NCBI RefSeq assembly: GCF_007990245.1
Contig: NZ_BJWG01000002.1
Coordinates: 300,926 to 364,925 of the forward strand
Length of the DNA stretch: 64,000 bases
Direction of reading: 5' to 3'
Source: Cellulomonas composti
GTDB lineage: Bacteria > Actinomycetota > Actinomycetes > Actinomycetales > Cellulomonadaceae
Shown here: piece by piece, positions 16,872 to 24,722 of the stretch
Numbering within the stretch: position 1 is the stretch's first letter
Layout: each line of letters begins with the position of its first letter
The notes under the pieces: model-generated
What the model was told of the DNA's origin: nothing
Seen by the model: the letters and a program-made list of their open reading frames with translations, nothing else
Databases searched by the model: none
Translations under genes and position numbers: made by a program

Positions 16872-17911
16872 GGGACGACCCATGCGTTCGGGTCGAACGT
16901 GCCCGTCGTCGTGCCGGTGTCGTGCAGGAACTCGAGCGTGGACGTGACGGTCGCGACGCCGTCCGGGTCGGCCGGCTGCGTCCCGTACTGCCACAGGTTC
17001 GCCGCCAGGACGACGTCCTTCGGGGCGCCCGTCGTGTCCGAGACGAACTGGGCGTACGCGTCGTGGTCAGCCAGGATCGCCTGGGCGCCCGCGTCGTAGA
17101 CCGCCCACACGGCCGCCGCGAGCTCCGGGTTCTCCTTGTACTCGTCGCCCGAGGTCAGCCCGACCGACGTCGCCAGCAGGTCGGGGTCGTCCTCGCTCGC
17201 CTTCGTCAGGACCGGGAAGTCGTTCTTCAGGCGCCAGATGCCGGCCGTGGTCGCAGGCAGCGGCACGGCGTCGACCTCGCCGCGCTGCAGCGCCGGGAGC
17301 GCGTCCGCGAACAGCAGGTTGACGAGCTCGACCTTGTCGAGCACGCCCGCACGCTCGAGCACCGCGCGGCCGTACTTGTCGAAGTTCGAGCCGAACTGCA
17401 GCGCGACCTTCTTGCCCGCGAGCTCCTCGACCGAGTGCACGCCGCCCTCGCGGCCCAGGAACCAGATGTCCTGCGTGGGCTTGGCGATGAGCAGCGCCGG
17501 GACGTCGAGGTCGTTGCTGCGCGCGAGCACGGCGGGCGTGTCGCCGATGAAGCCGACCTGGATGTCACCGGACTGCAGCGCCTGCACGACGGGCGGTCCG
17601 TTGTTGAACGCGGCGAAGCCCTCGTAGGAGAAGCCGTGCTGCGCGAGGAGCTCGTCGGCCAGGCCCAGGTGCACGGCGTAGCCGAACGGGCCGGTGTCCG
17701 CGGGCTCCTTGCCCGCGGTGCCGTTCCACGGGCCGCCGACCGTGATCGGCACGAGTGCGGCGGGCGTCGCCTCGGCGCTGGACGCGTCCGACGAAGGTGC
17801 GGTGGTGCTGCCGGCGGTGGCGTCGGCGGAGCTGCAGGCCGCGAGCGCGGCCAGGACGACGGCGCCGATCAGCACCTGGGCGGCCGCGAGGCGGCGGCGA
17901 GGACGGGACAT
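16868..17911 (-). CDS. Substrate-binding lipoprotein, sulfonate/nitrate-type (SsuA-like)
   Basis: 347 residues. Lipoprotein signal with lipobox ALAAC, then a Ser/Thr/Ala linker. The body matches the NMT1/SsuA-like fold: VQALQSGDIQVGFIGDTPAVLAR, LAGKKVALQFGSNFDKYGRAVLE, ALQRGEVDAVPLPATTAGIW. GFIGDTP and GKKVALQFGS are the usual ligand-pocket loops for small anions such as sulfonates. AGGAGA precedes the ATG. It is the first of three coupled genes (binding protein, permease, ATPase) and lies 94 bp after the ferredoxin gene on the same strand. Ligand is inferred to be a sulfur compound from context only. Confidence 0.87.
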   Translation of the reverse strand: MSRPRRRLAAAQVLIGAVVLAALAACSSADATAGSTTAPSSDASSAEATPAALVPITVGGPWNGTAGKEPADTGPFGYAVHLGLADELLAQHGFSYEGFAAFNNGPPVVQALQSGDIQVGFIGDTPAVLARSNDLDVPALLIAKPTQDIWFLGREGGVHSVEELAGKKVALQFGSNFDKYGRAVLERAGVLDKVELVNLLFADALPALQRGEVDAVPLPATTAGIWRLKNDFPVLTKASEDDPDLLATSVGLTSGDEYKENPELAAAVWAVYDAGAQAILADHDAYAQFVSDTTGAPKDVVLAANLWQYGTQPADPDGVATVTSTLEFLHDTGTTTGTFDPNAWVVP

Positions 17912-18005
17912 GAGGGTCTCCTCTCGGACGGGGCACGCCGACGGGTGTCGGCACAGGGGTGGTGGATCAGTCGGGTGAGTCAGTCGGGTGGTGCGGACGG
18001 GCCGC

Positions 18006-18308
18006 TCAGGTCCGGGCCGCGCTGCGCCGGCGCCAGCCGACGCGGTCGCGGTACAGGCCCATCAGGTCGAGCTCGACGAGCCGGCTCTCGTCCCGCATCG
18101 GGGAGCCCTCCGGCTCGGGCGTGCGGGACGGTGCGACGAAGATCGCGTCGGCCGGGCAGTACGCCTCGCACTGGAAGCAGGTCTGGCAGTCGGAGTGCCG
18201 CGCGATGACCGGCACCCCGTCGGGCACCGGGTCGAACACGTTCGTCGGACAGATCCGCACGCAGATGTCGCAGCGCGTGCACAGGTCGGTGGAGAGCACC
18301 TCGATCAC
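18006..18308 (-). CDS. Two-[4Fe-4S] ferredoxin, AprB-like
   Basis: 100 residues from the GTG that overlaps the flavoprotein stop (GTGA). Two full cluster motifs: CTRCDICVRICP (residues 10-21) and CQTCFQCEAYCP (about 48-59), each with the C-x2-C-x2-C-x3-C-P spacing for a [4Fe-4S] cluster. The spacing and the C-terminal tail (LMGLYRDRVGWRRR) resemble the beta subunit of adenylylsulfate reductase and related ferredoxin partners. It should pass electrons to or from the flavin of the upstream gene's product. Ferredoxin identity is certain; the AprB link is by layout and pairing. Confidence 0.88.
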   Translation of the reverse strand: MIEVLSTDLCTRCDICVRICPTNVFDPVPDGVPVIARHSDCQTCFQCEAYCPADAIFVAPSRTPEPEGSPMRDESRLVELDLMGLYRDRVGWRRRSAART

Positions 18309-20089
18309 GACGCCACCTTCCGTCCGGTCCCGACGAGCGAGTCGAGGTCGGTGCCGGCGGGCCCGACGACGGGCCGCTCCGGGTCCGGGCGCACCCACAG
18401 CTCGTCGAGGCCCCCGACGAGCAGGCGGCGCGCCTGTGCCGGGTCGGTGTGCGGGTGGTCGACGCGCGTGTGCATGCCGCGCGTCTCGGTCCGGGCCGCG
18501 GCGGCACGCACCGCCCAGCGCGCGGTCGCGAGCAGCCCCGCCACCTCCCGCGTGCGGATCGCGTGCGCGCCGGCTGGTGCGACGGGCGTGAGCGCCGTGT
18601 CGTCGGCCCAGAGCCCGTCGAGGACCCGGGCCGAGTCTGCGAGGCCGTCGGCGGTGCGGAACGCCGAACGCTCGATGGGCAGCAGGTGCGCCTGCACCGT
18701 CGCCTGGACGTCGCGCCACGCCTCGTCGGATCCGACGAGCGCGCCGGAGGCAGCCCGCGGCCGCAGCCCGAGCCCGCCGGTCGGCTCGACGTCCGCCTCG
18801 ACGGGCTCGCGGCGCGAACCCGCGAACGCGGCGGACGCCCGCCCGGCCCACGTCCCCGTCGCGACCGCCCACGCGAGGTTCGGCCCGCCCGCCCCGGTCG
18901 CCGCCCCGACGAGCCGGTCGCGCGCAGCGACGTCACCGGCCGCGTACAGCCCGGGGACGCCGGTCCACGCGTCGCGGTCGACGATCCGCACGCCGCCCGT
19001 CCCACGCACCGTGCCCTCCTGCACCCAGTCCATCGGGAAGCGCTGCGTGAACGGGTCGATCCCGAGCTTGTCCGCGACCATGAAGAAGTTCGGCATCGCG
19101 GCGCGGGCCAGGGCGCGCTGCTCGCCGACGATCTGCGTGAACTGGGCCGTGACCGTGCCGCGCAGCGACGCGGCGAGCAGCTCCGCACGGCTCGAGTGCA
19201 GGTTCCGGTACGCGATCGGGCGGCCCTCGTGGTCCCAGTACGAGGCGCGCACGAAGTACCCGTTCTTGTCCATGCTCGTGCCCAGCGGCACCATGCCGTA
19301 GAAGTTCGAGAACTCCATGCTCGACAGGTGCGCGCCGACCTCGGCGGCCATGAGGTGCCCCTCGCCCGTGTCGACGTCGCCGCCGAGCGAGTGGCTGCGC
19401 CAGGTCGTGCCGCCCGTCGCGAGCACGACCGCACCCGCGAGCACCCGCCACCGGCGGCCGAGCTGGCGCTGGTAGCCGTCCGCGCCGCAGATGCGGCCGG
19501 CGGGGTCGCGCAGCAGCTCGAGCGCCGGGCTGTGGTCCAGCACCGTGACGCCGGACTTCTTGACCCGCCCCCGCAGGAAGCGCAGGTAGTCCGGCGAGCT
19601 GCCCGCGAACGTCCGCTCGCCGGGCCGGAAGCCCAGCACGCGCGGGACGGTCCCGGACGCGGGCGTCCGGTAGCCCCAGTCCGCGACGAGCGCGGTGCGC
19701 TCCCACGTCTCGTCGAGCACGGCGTCGGCCCACACCCGGTCGGTGAGGTAGGCGCCCTGCGCCTCGCGCACGCCGATCTCCTCGTCGCGACGGCTCACGT
19801 CCGGGGGCACGAGCCAGTGCGCGACACCCGCGGTCGCGGCCACGCCGCTCGTGCCGCAGTAGCCCTTGTCGACGAGCACCACACGTGCGCCGTGCTCGGC
19901 GGCGGAGATCGCCGACCACGTCGCCGCCGGGCCGCCACCCACCACGAGCACGTCCGCGCGCAGCACGATGCCGTCGGCATCGGCACGCAGGGTCTCGGCG
20001 CGCGGCTTCTCGGCGCGCACGTCGCCGGCTCGCCGCGGGGCGGGTCCGGGCAGGTCTCGGGGCGTGTGCGCGCTCGGGGCTGCGGTCAC
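18305..20089 (-). CDS. FAD-dependent oxidoreductase, fumarate reductase/AprA-like flavoprotein
   Basis: About 594 residues from the GTG at 20089 (MTAAPSAHTPRDL); an in-frame GTG at 20128 is possible, but it would place the attenuator stem inside the gene. Domains: dinucleotide-binding VLVVGGGPAATW near residue 47, FAD contact VLVDKGYCGTSG, TGEGHLMAAEVGAHLSSMEF (family motif), and GLYAAGDVAARDR near 387 closing the FAD site. True fumarate reductases have MEFxQFHP; here it is MEFSNFYG, so the substrate is not fumarate. With the coupled ferredoxin it resembles the AprAB arrangement. A redox step on imported sulfur compounds is inferred from neighbours and the cysteine leader. Confidence 0.85.
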   Translation of the reverse strand: MTAAPSAHTPRDLPGPAPRRAGDVRAEKPRAETLRADADGIVLRADVLVVGGGPAATWSAISAAEHGARVVLVDKGYCGTSGVAATAGVAHWLVPPDVSRRDEEIGVREAQGAYLTDRVWADAVLDETWERTALVADWGYRTPASGTVPRVLGFRPGERTFAGSSPDYLRFLRGRVKKSGVTVLDHSPALELLRDPAGRICGADGYQRQLGRRWRVLAGAVVLATGGTTWRSHSLGGDVDTGEGHLMAAEVGAHLSSMEFSNFYGMVPLGTSMDKNGYFVRASYWDHEGRPIAYRNLHSSRAELLAASLRGTVTAQFTQIVGEQRALARAAMPNFFMVADKLGIDPFTQRFPMDWVQEGTVRGTGGVRIVDRDAWTGVPGLYAAGDVAARDRLVGAATGAGGPNLAWAVATGTWAGRASAAFAGSRREPVEADVEPTGGLGLRPRAASGALVGSDEAWRDVQATVQAHLLPIERSAFRTADGLADSARVLDGLWADDTALTPVAPAGAHAIRTREVAGLLATARWAVRAAAARTETRGMHTRVDHPHTDPAQARRLLVGGLDELWVRPDPERPVVGPAGTDLDSLVGTGRKVAS

Positions 20090-20094
20090 GGGGA

Positions 20095-20175
20095 TCGTCT
20101 CGTCTCGTCGTCGGCGGGTCGCGCACACGGCGCACGCCAGGGTCCGGGCTGGGCCAGGGTCAGCGGACGAGACGA
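20095..20175 (-). promoter_or_regulatory. Candidate cysteine attenuator stem
   Basis: In the minus-strand transcript, TCGTCTCGTC (20175-20166) begins at the last base of the second leader Cys codon. It is exactly complementary over 10 bases to GACGAGACGA (20104-20095), which ends five bases before the flavoprotein GTG and holds its only purine-rich ribosome-binding sequence. A second, overlapping copy is at 20109-20100. A ribosome waiting at the Cys codons would cover the first arm and free the start. Confidence 0.6.
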
Positions 20176-20246
20176 CAGCACGACGACGAGCCCGGCAGCG
20201 GCCGGGTTGCGAGCGGCGGACCAGCCACCGCGTTCGTCGTCGTCAT
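20160..20246 (-). CDS. 28-residue leader peptide ending in Ser-Ser-Ser-Cys-Cys
   Basis: ATG at 20246, stop at 20160-20162. The peptide is Thr/Ala/Pro/Leu-rich and ends S-S-S-C-C-R-L-V-R; the two Cys codons (TGC TGT) are at 20180-20175. It precedes the flavoprotein start by about 70 bases. Cysteine-rich upstream ORFs of this kind have been described ahead of actinobacterial sulfur operons, where slow translation of Cys codons at low cysteine raises downstream expression. A promoter ending seven bases before the ATG suggests a leaderless mRNA. The peptide itself probably has no function beyond sensing. Confidence 0.6.
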   Translation of the reverse strand: MTTTNAVAGPPLATRPLPGSSSCCRLVR

Positions 20247-20253
20247 GCCGGGG

Positions 20254-20284
20254 ACCCTACGGCAATCCGGACTGAACCAGTCAA
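20254..20284 (-). promoter_or_regulatory. Candidate promoter of the leader/flavoprotein operon
   Basis: TTGACT at 20284-20279 and TAGGGT (TANNNT type) at 20259-20254, 19 bases apart. Transcription would begin close to 20247, at the leader ATG. The spacing is slightly long; CGTAGG at 20261-20256 would give 17. Confidence 0.45.
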
Positions 20285-20341
20285 CTTTTAGACCGGCACT
20301 GCTCACCATGCGGACAGCCGCGGGGGCGCGCCGGATCCCCG

Positions 20342-20731
20342 GTGCGACGGCGGTGGGAGGAGCTGCTGGGCGACCCGCCCTCGATCCAGGTGCCGCCACC
20401 CCACTCCCTGCCGGGCCGGGTCTACACTCAGTGGGGGTACACCAGCACGAGCACCGGCGCGAACGCGGCGTTCTCGAGCAAGCCGGTGCAGCTCAAGATC
20501 CGCGCCCCGCGCGGCACGATGGCGTCGTGGGTCGAGCCCTACACGAGCTGCCACGGGGAGCGGGAGGTGCTGCTCGCCCGCGGCCAGCAGTTCTACGTCC
20601 ACGCGGTGTACCAGGACCCGAACACGGGCCAGTGGGTCGTGGAGATCGAGATCCTGCCGGCGGATGTGGACCCGGCCGACCTCGTCGGGGAAGCTGTCAG
20701 TCCCAGCAGTAACCCGTACTCCGCCACCTGA
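20342..20731 (+). CDS. ADP-ribosyltransferase toxin domain, N-terminally truncated
   Basis: 129 residues. YTSTSTGANAAF is the STS motif of R-S-E class ADP-ribosyltransferases, VQLKIRAPRG follows as the core strand, and HGEREVLLARGQQFYV carries the E-x-E catalytic pair. The first motif (Arg, normally 40-60 residues before STS) is absent, and there is no secretion signal. It is probably the 3' end of a larger polymorphic or phage-borne toxin gene cut off at the operon promoter region. Possibly inactive. Two small genes follow in the same direction. Confidence 0.6.
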   Translation: MRRRWEELLGDPPSIQVPPPHSLPGRVYTQWGYTSTSTGANAAFSSKPVQLKIRAPRGTMASWVEPYTSCHGEREVLLARGQQFYVHAVYQDPNTGQWVVEIEILPADVDPADLVGEAVSPSSNPYSAT

Positions 20732-20749
20732 CGCGCCTAGCGTGATGGC

Positions 20750-21130
20750 ATGACTGAGTCCCCGGAAAGCCCTCGCCTCCAGTACGTCCAGCCGCTCGAC
20801 CTCGCCTACGCGCCGCCGAGCTACCCACAGCCCGAGCTCGACGCGAGCTGCACCGCCGCGCGCGCGTACCTGCCGGCGGACGTGGAGGTGGGGTGGATCG
20901 TCCGCCAGGGCGACACCGCGTTCGCCTGGTGCCCCACCGCCACGCCGGCCGAGCCCGTCGCTCTCGAGCTGGGCCGGTACATCACCGAGGTCGTGCGTGA
21001 CATCGCGCTCGACGGGGCGCCGGTGCCCGTAGCCTGGAACGTGGTCAGCGAGCGGCTGCTGACCGAGCCCGCCCGAGAGATGACGTACGCCGAGGTGCTG
21101 GCCCTGGCGTACCCCGACAGCAGGGAGTGA
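20750..21130 (+). CDS. Hypothetical protein, possible immunity partner
   Basis: 126 residues from MTESPESPRLQ. It is acidic and soluble, with the body DVEVGWIVRQGDTAFAWCP and PVALELGRYITEVVRDIAL and a C-terminal AREMTYAEVLALAYPDS. No family recognised. Its position directly after a toxin C-terminus and its size fit an immunity protein, but nothing in the sequence itself proves it. The stop overlaps the next frame (GTGA). Confidence 0.5.
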   Translation: MTESPESPRLQYVQPLDLAYAPPSYPQPELDASCTAARAYLPADVEVGWIVRQGDTAFAWCPTATPAEPVALELGRYITEVVRDIALDGAPVPVAWNVVSERLLTEPAREMTYAEVLALAYPDSRE

Positions 21131-21393
21131 CCGTGCAGCTCGTACCCATCGGCGGAGGCCACACGCTGCGCGAGGACGCCGCCGCGTCCTGGGAGCGGAT
21201 GCGCGCCGCCGGCTGCCCAGCCGGGCCCATCAACAGCTCGACGCGCTCGTACGCGCAGCAGAAGGACTGGTACCTGCACCAAGGGGAGCCCGGCTACCCC
21301 GCGGTCGCGGACCACCCCGACCGCTCGAAGCACGTCTGGCGCCCGACCAGCACCACCGACACGGGCGGGCGGGCGCTCGACCTGACGACTCAG
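21127..21393 (+). pseudogene. M15-type peptidase (phage lysin-like) fragment
   Basis: MTVQLVPIGGGHTLREDAA, then GPINSSTRSYAQQKDWYLHQ, DRSKHVWRP and GRALDL match the start of M15 D-Ala-D-Ala peptidases/endolysins, including the first zinc ligands (SKH...GRALDL). The frame then leaves the family pattern at about 21390, before the second H-x-H motif, and ends inside the next gene. It is therefore broken. The domain is common in actinophage lysins, so this and the ADP-ribosyltransferase piece look like prophage or toxin-locus debris. Confidence 0.55.
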
Positions 21394-21476
21394 GTGACTC
21401 CCAGAAAAGTCGCGTACCGTTCGACGGTCGCCGCCTCGCCGTCCGGGGTGGCTCCCCGACGTCGGAGGACTTCCTC

Positions 21477-22445
21477 GTGCCCCGTTCCGTGCGCAGCCGC
21501 GCCCTGACCGCGACGAGCATCGCGCTCGCCCTCATCCTCGGTGCCGCCGCCTGCAGCGGCGACGACGACCCGGCACCCACCCCGACCGCCACGGCGACGG
21601 CCGAGCCGACCGCGGACTCGACCGCGCTGCCGGTCGCGACCGACGCCGACATGGAGCTGCTCTCGACCGTCGAGGTCACCGGCGACGCCGGCGTGAAGCC
21701 GACGATCACGCTCCCGTCCACCCCGTTCGCGATGACCGGCACGGGCGCGGTCCTGCTCGCCGACGGTGACGGTGCCGAGATCACGGACGAGTCGCTCGTC
21801 CAGGTGCACATCACCGCGGTCGACGGCGCCGACGGCACCGCGCTCGGCAGCACGTTCGACGAGGGTGCGACGGCCGAGGTCTGGCCGGCGTCCTCGGGCC
21901 TCGACCAGCTCGACGAGATCATGATCGGCGCGCACGAGGGTGCTCGCATCCTGCTCGGCCTGGCGAGCGGCGACGCCACGCAGGTCTACGTCGTCGACCT
22001 GCCGGCGGTCATCCCGCCGACCGCAGACGGCACTGCCGTCGCGCCCGACGAGAGCCTGCCCGTCGTCACGGTCGGCGACGACGGCGTCCCGGTGATCGCC
22101 GCTGGCGTGGGCGAGCCCCCGACCGAGCTCGTCGTGCAGCCGCTGATCCAGGGTGACGGCGACACCGTCGAGAAGGGTGACGACGTCGTCGTGCAGTACG
22201 TCGGCGCACTCTGGGACGGCACCGTCTTCGACTCGAGCTGGGCCAACGGGCAGCCGCTGACCGTCGGCGACCTGGGCTCCGGCAGCGTGGTGGCGGGCTG
22301 GGAGCAGGGTCTCGAGGGTCAGCAGGTCGGCAGCCGCGTGCTGCTCGTCATCCCGCCGGAGCTCGGCTACAAGGACGTGGACCAGGGCTCCATCCCGGCG
22401 AACTCGACGCTCGTGTTCGTCGTGGACATCCTCAAGACCTCCTGA
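21477..22445 (+). CDS. FKBP-type peptidyl-prolyl isomerase lipoprotein
   Basis: 322 residues. The GTG start follows GGAGG. The lipobox ends GAAAC at about residue 25, so the protein is an exported lipoprotein, followed by a Thr/Ala/Pro linker. Two FKBP-like units: a degenerate one (residues ~90-190) and a canonical C-terminal one with VEKGDDVVVQYVGALWDGTVFDSS, VVAGWEQGLEGQQVGSRVLLVIPPELGY and STLVFVVDIL. It would speed proline isomerisation in secreted proteins folding outside the membrane. A strong hairpin terminator follows 29 bases after the stop. Confidence 0.92.
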   Translation: MPRSVRSRALTATSIALALILGAAACSGDDDPAPTPTATATAEPTADSTALPVATDADMELLSTVEVTGDAGVKPTITLPSTPFAMTGTGAVLLADGDGAEITDESLVQVHITAVDGADGTALGSTFDEGATAEVWPASSGLDQLDEIMIGAHEGARILLGLASGDATQVYVVDLPAVIPPTADGTAVAPDESLPVVTVGDDGVPVIAAGVGEPPTELVVQPLIQGDGDTVEKGDDVVVQYVGALWDGTVFDSSWANGQPLTVGDLGSGSVVAGWEQGLEGQQVGSRVLLVIPPELGYKDVDQGSIPANSTLVFVVDILKTS

Positions 22446-22473
22446 CGCCCGGCGCGCACCCGCGCGCACGCGC

Positions 22474-22535
22474 AACGACCTCGCACCCCCGGGGCCAAGG
22501 GACTCATGTCCTGACGGCCCCGGGGGTGCGTCGTT
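22474..22535 (+). terminator. Strong hairpin after the FKBP gene
   Basis: CGCACCCCCGGGGCC (22482-22496) pairs with GGCCCCGGGGGTGCG (22516-22530), and the outer AACGAC/GTCGTT-like bases extend it. No T tract follows, as is common in actinobacteria. It lies 50 bases before the next start. Confidence 0.7.
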
Positions 22536-22585
22536 AGTGTGGGCTCAGGTCCCCCAGCGCAGGGGGTACGGGTCGGGAGACGCAC

Positions 22586-24640
22586 ATGGACCAGGCAACG
22601 ACGCCGCGGATCCGCACGGTGGCCCTGATGGGCGCCGCGGGCGCGGGCAAGACCACTCTCGCCGAGGCGCTGCTGCACCGCGCCGGCGTGATCCCGCGGC
22701 CCGGTGGGGTCGAGGAGGGCACCACGGTCAGCGACCACGAGCCCGAGGAGATCGCGCGCGGCATCTCGATCGCGATCGGCGTTGCACCGTTCCCCTGGGC
22801 GGCCTCGGACGGCAAGACGTACGACGTGACGCTGCTCGACGCACCAGGCGCACCCGACTTCGCCGGGGCCGTCGACGCCGCGCTCGTCGCGGCGGACCTC
22901 GCGGTGCTCGTCGTGAGCGCGGTCGACGGGGTGCAGGCCGGGACGCACACGGCCTGGCGGCTGGCCGCCGAGGCGGGCATTCCCGTGATCGTCGCGGTCA
23001 CCAAGGAGGACAAGGCACGTGCCGACTTCCGGCACGTGCTGGACGACCTGCGGACCTCGTTCGGCGACGGCTTCGTGCCGCTCGAGCTCCCGATCGGCGA
23101 GGAGGCCGAGTTCCACGGCGTCGCCGACGTGCTCACCGAGCACGGCTACGAGTACGCGGCCGACGGCACCCACCACGAGGCCCCGTTGTCCGACGAGGTC
23201 GCCGCCGAGGAGCACCGCCTGCACGACGAGGTCACCGAGGAGATCGTGTCGCACGACGACGACGCGCTCGAGCGGTACCTCTCGGGCGACGAGCCCGACG
23301 CCGCGGAGCTCGAGCGCACGCTCGCGCAGGAGGTCCGGGCGCGCGACGCGTTCCCCGTGCTCGTCGCCTCCGGGATCACGGCCGTCGGCATCGACCGCCT
23401 GGCCGACCTGGTGTGCGAGCTGAGCCCCGCCCCCGGCGACCGCCCCGCGCGGGTGCTCGCGGGCGACACCGTCGTCGAGGTCGCACCCGACCCCGCCGGG
23501 CCGGTGCTGGTGCACGCGTTCCGCACCGTCGCCGACCCGTTCGTCGGGCAGGTCACGCTGCTGCGCGTGCTGTCCGGGACGGTCAAGCCCGGTGACAAGC
23601 TCCTCAACACCACGTCCCGGTCCGACGAACGCATCCCCGGCCTGTTCCGGCTCCGGGGCAAGGAGCACCTGCCCGTCGACGTCGCGGTCGCGGGTCAGGT
23701 GGTGGCCGTCGCGAAGCTGACGTCCACGCCCACCAACTCCCTGCTGGTGGATCGCACGGGTCCGGGCGCCGCGATGTCGGCGCCCGCGGCGCGTCCGCGG
23801 CCGGCGGTGTACGGGCTGGCGCTCGAGCCGGTCACGCAGTCCGACGACGATCGCCTCTCGGGCGCGCTGCAGCGGCTCGTCGCCGAGGACCCGACACTCG
23901 TCGTCGACCGCTCGTCGGACCGGACCGTGCTGCGCGGACTGGGCGACACGCACCTGGCCGTCGCGCTCGAGCGGCTCGCGCGCGTGTTCGGCGTGCACGT
24001 GTCCACCGCACCCGTGCCCGTCGCGTACCGGGAGACGATCCGGCGGACCGTCGAGGCCGAGGGCAAGATCAAGAAGCAGTCCGGCGGCCACGGGCAGTTC
24101 GCGGTCGCGCAGCTACGGGTCGGGCCGATGCCCGGCGGCGGTTTCGAGTTCGTCGACGCCGTCGTCGGCGGGTCGATCCCGCGCAACTACCTGCCCGCGG
24201 TCGAGAAGGGCGTCGTCGAGGCGATGTCGCACGGCGGACCGCACGGCTACCCCGTCGTCGACCTGCGGGTCGAGGTGTACGACGGCAAGTCGCACTCCGT
24301 GGACTCGTCGGACATGGCGTTCCGCACCGCGGCCGGCAACGGGCTGCGCGACGCGCTCGCCGCCGCCGGGACCGTGGTGCTCGAGCCGATCGACCACGTC
24401 TCGGTCACGGTTCCCACGGCCGTGCAGGGCGACGTCATGGGTGACCTGTCCGGCCGCCGCGGCCGGATCACCACGACCACCGCTCTCGACGACGGCCGTG
24501 TGGTGATCGAGGCCGACGTGCCGCAGTCCGAGCTGCTGCGCTACGTGCTCGACCTGCGCTCCCTCACCGGGGGCCGCGCCGAGCTGGAGATCACGCCCGC
24601 GCGCTACGAGATCTGCCCGGACAACCTGGTCACGGCCTGA
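22586..24640 (+). CDS. fusA2: EF-G2-like translational GTPase
   Basis: 684 residues, collinear with elongation factor G domains I-V: P-loop GAAGAGKTT, switch Thr near EEGTTVSD, G3 LLDAPG (DAPG), domain II around VKPGDKLLN, domain IV ETIRRTVEAEGKIKKQSGGHGQFA, domain V GDVMGDLSGRRGRI. G1 and G4 depart from the EF-G pattern: GHVDHGKTT-type text is GAAGAGKTT and NKxD is TKEDK. This matches the second EF-G paralogues of actinobacteria, whose role is unsettled (ribosome-associated, perhaps stress related). GGGAG lies upstream of the ATG. Confidence 0.85.
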   Translation: MDQATTPRIRTVALMGAAGAGKTTLAEALLHRAGVIPRPGGVEEGTTVSDHEPEEIARGISIAIGVAPFPWAASDGKTYDVTLLDAPGAPDFAGAVDAALVAADLAVLVVSAVDGVQAGTHTAWRLAAEAGIPVIVAVTKEDKARADFRHVLDDLRTSFGDGFVPLELPIGEEAEFHGVADVLTEHGYEYAADGTHHEAPLSDEVAAEEHRLHDEVTEEIVSHDDDALERYLSGDEPDAAELERTLAQEVRARDAFPVLVASGITAVGIDRLADLVCELSPAPGDRPARVLAGDTVVEVAPDPAGPVLVHAFRTVADPFVGQVTLLRVLSGTVKPGDKLLNTTSRSDERIPGLFRLRGKEHLPVDVAVAGQVVAVAKLTSTPTNSLLVDRTGPGAAMSAPAARPRPAVYGLALEPVTQSDDDRLSGALQRLVAEDPTLVVDRSSDRTVLRGLGDTHLAVALERLARVFGVHVSTAPVPVAYRETIRRTVEAEGKIKKQSGGHGQFAVAQLRVGPMPGGGFEFVDAVVGGSIPRNYLPAVEKGVVEAMSHGGPHGYPVVDLRVEVYDGKSHSVDSSDMAFRTAAGNGLRDALAAAGTVVLEPIDHVSVTVPTAVQGDVMGDLSGRRGRITTTTALDDGRVVIEADVPQSELLRYVLDLRSLTGGRAELEITPARYEICPDNLVTA

Positions 24641-24652
24641 CGACGCGACGCC

Positions 24653-24683
24653 AGCGGGGACCCGGCGCGATCGGGTCCCCGCT
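24653..24683. terminator. Bidirectional hairpin between convergent genes
   Basis: AGCGGGGACCCG (24653-24664), loop of seven, CGGGTCCCCGCT (24672-24683). Perfect 12-bp stem between the EF-G-like gene and the converging ABC permease gene. Confidence 0.7.
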
Positions 24684-24722
24684 GCGCTCCTGCGTCGGCT
24701 CCTTCGTCCGCTCCTTCTTCGG

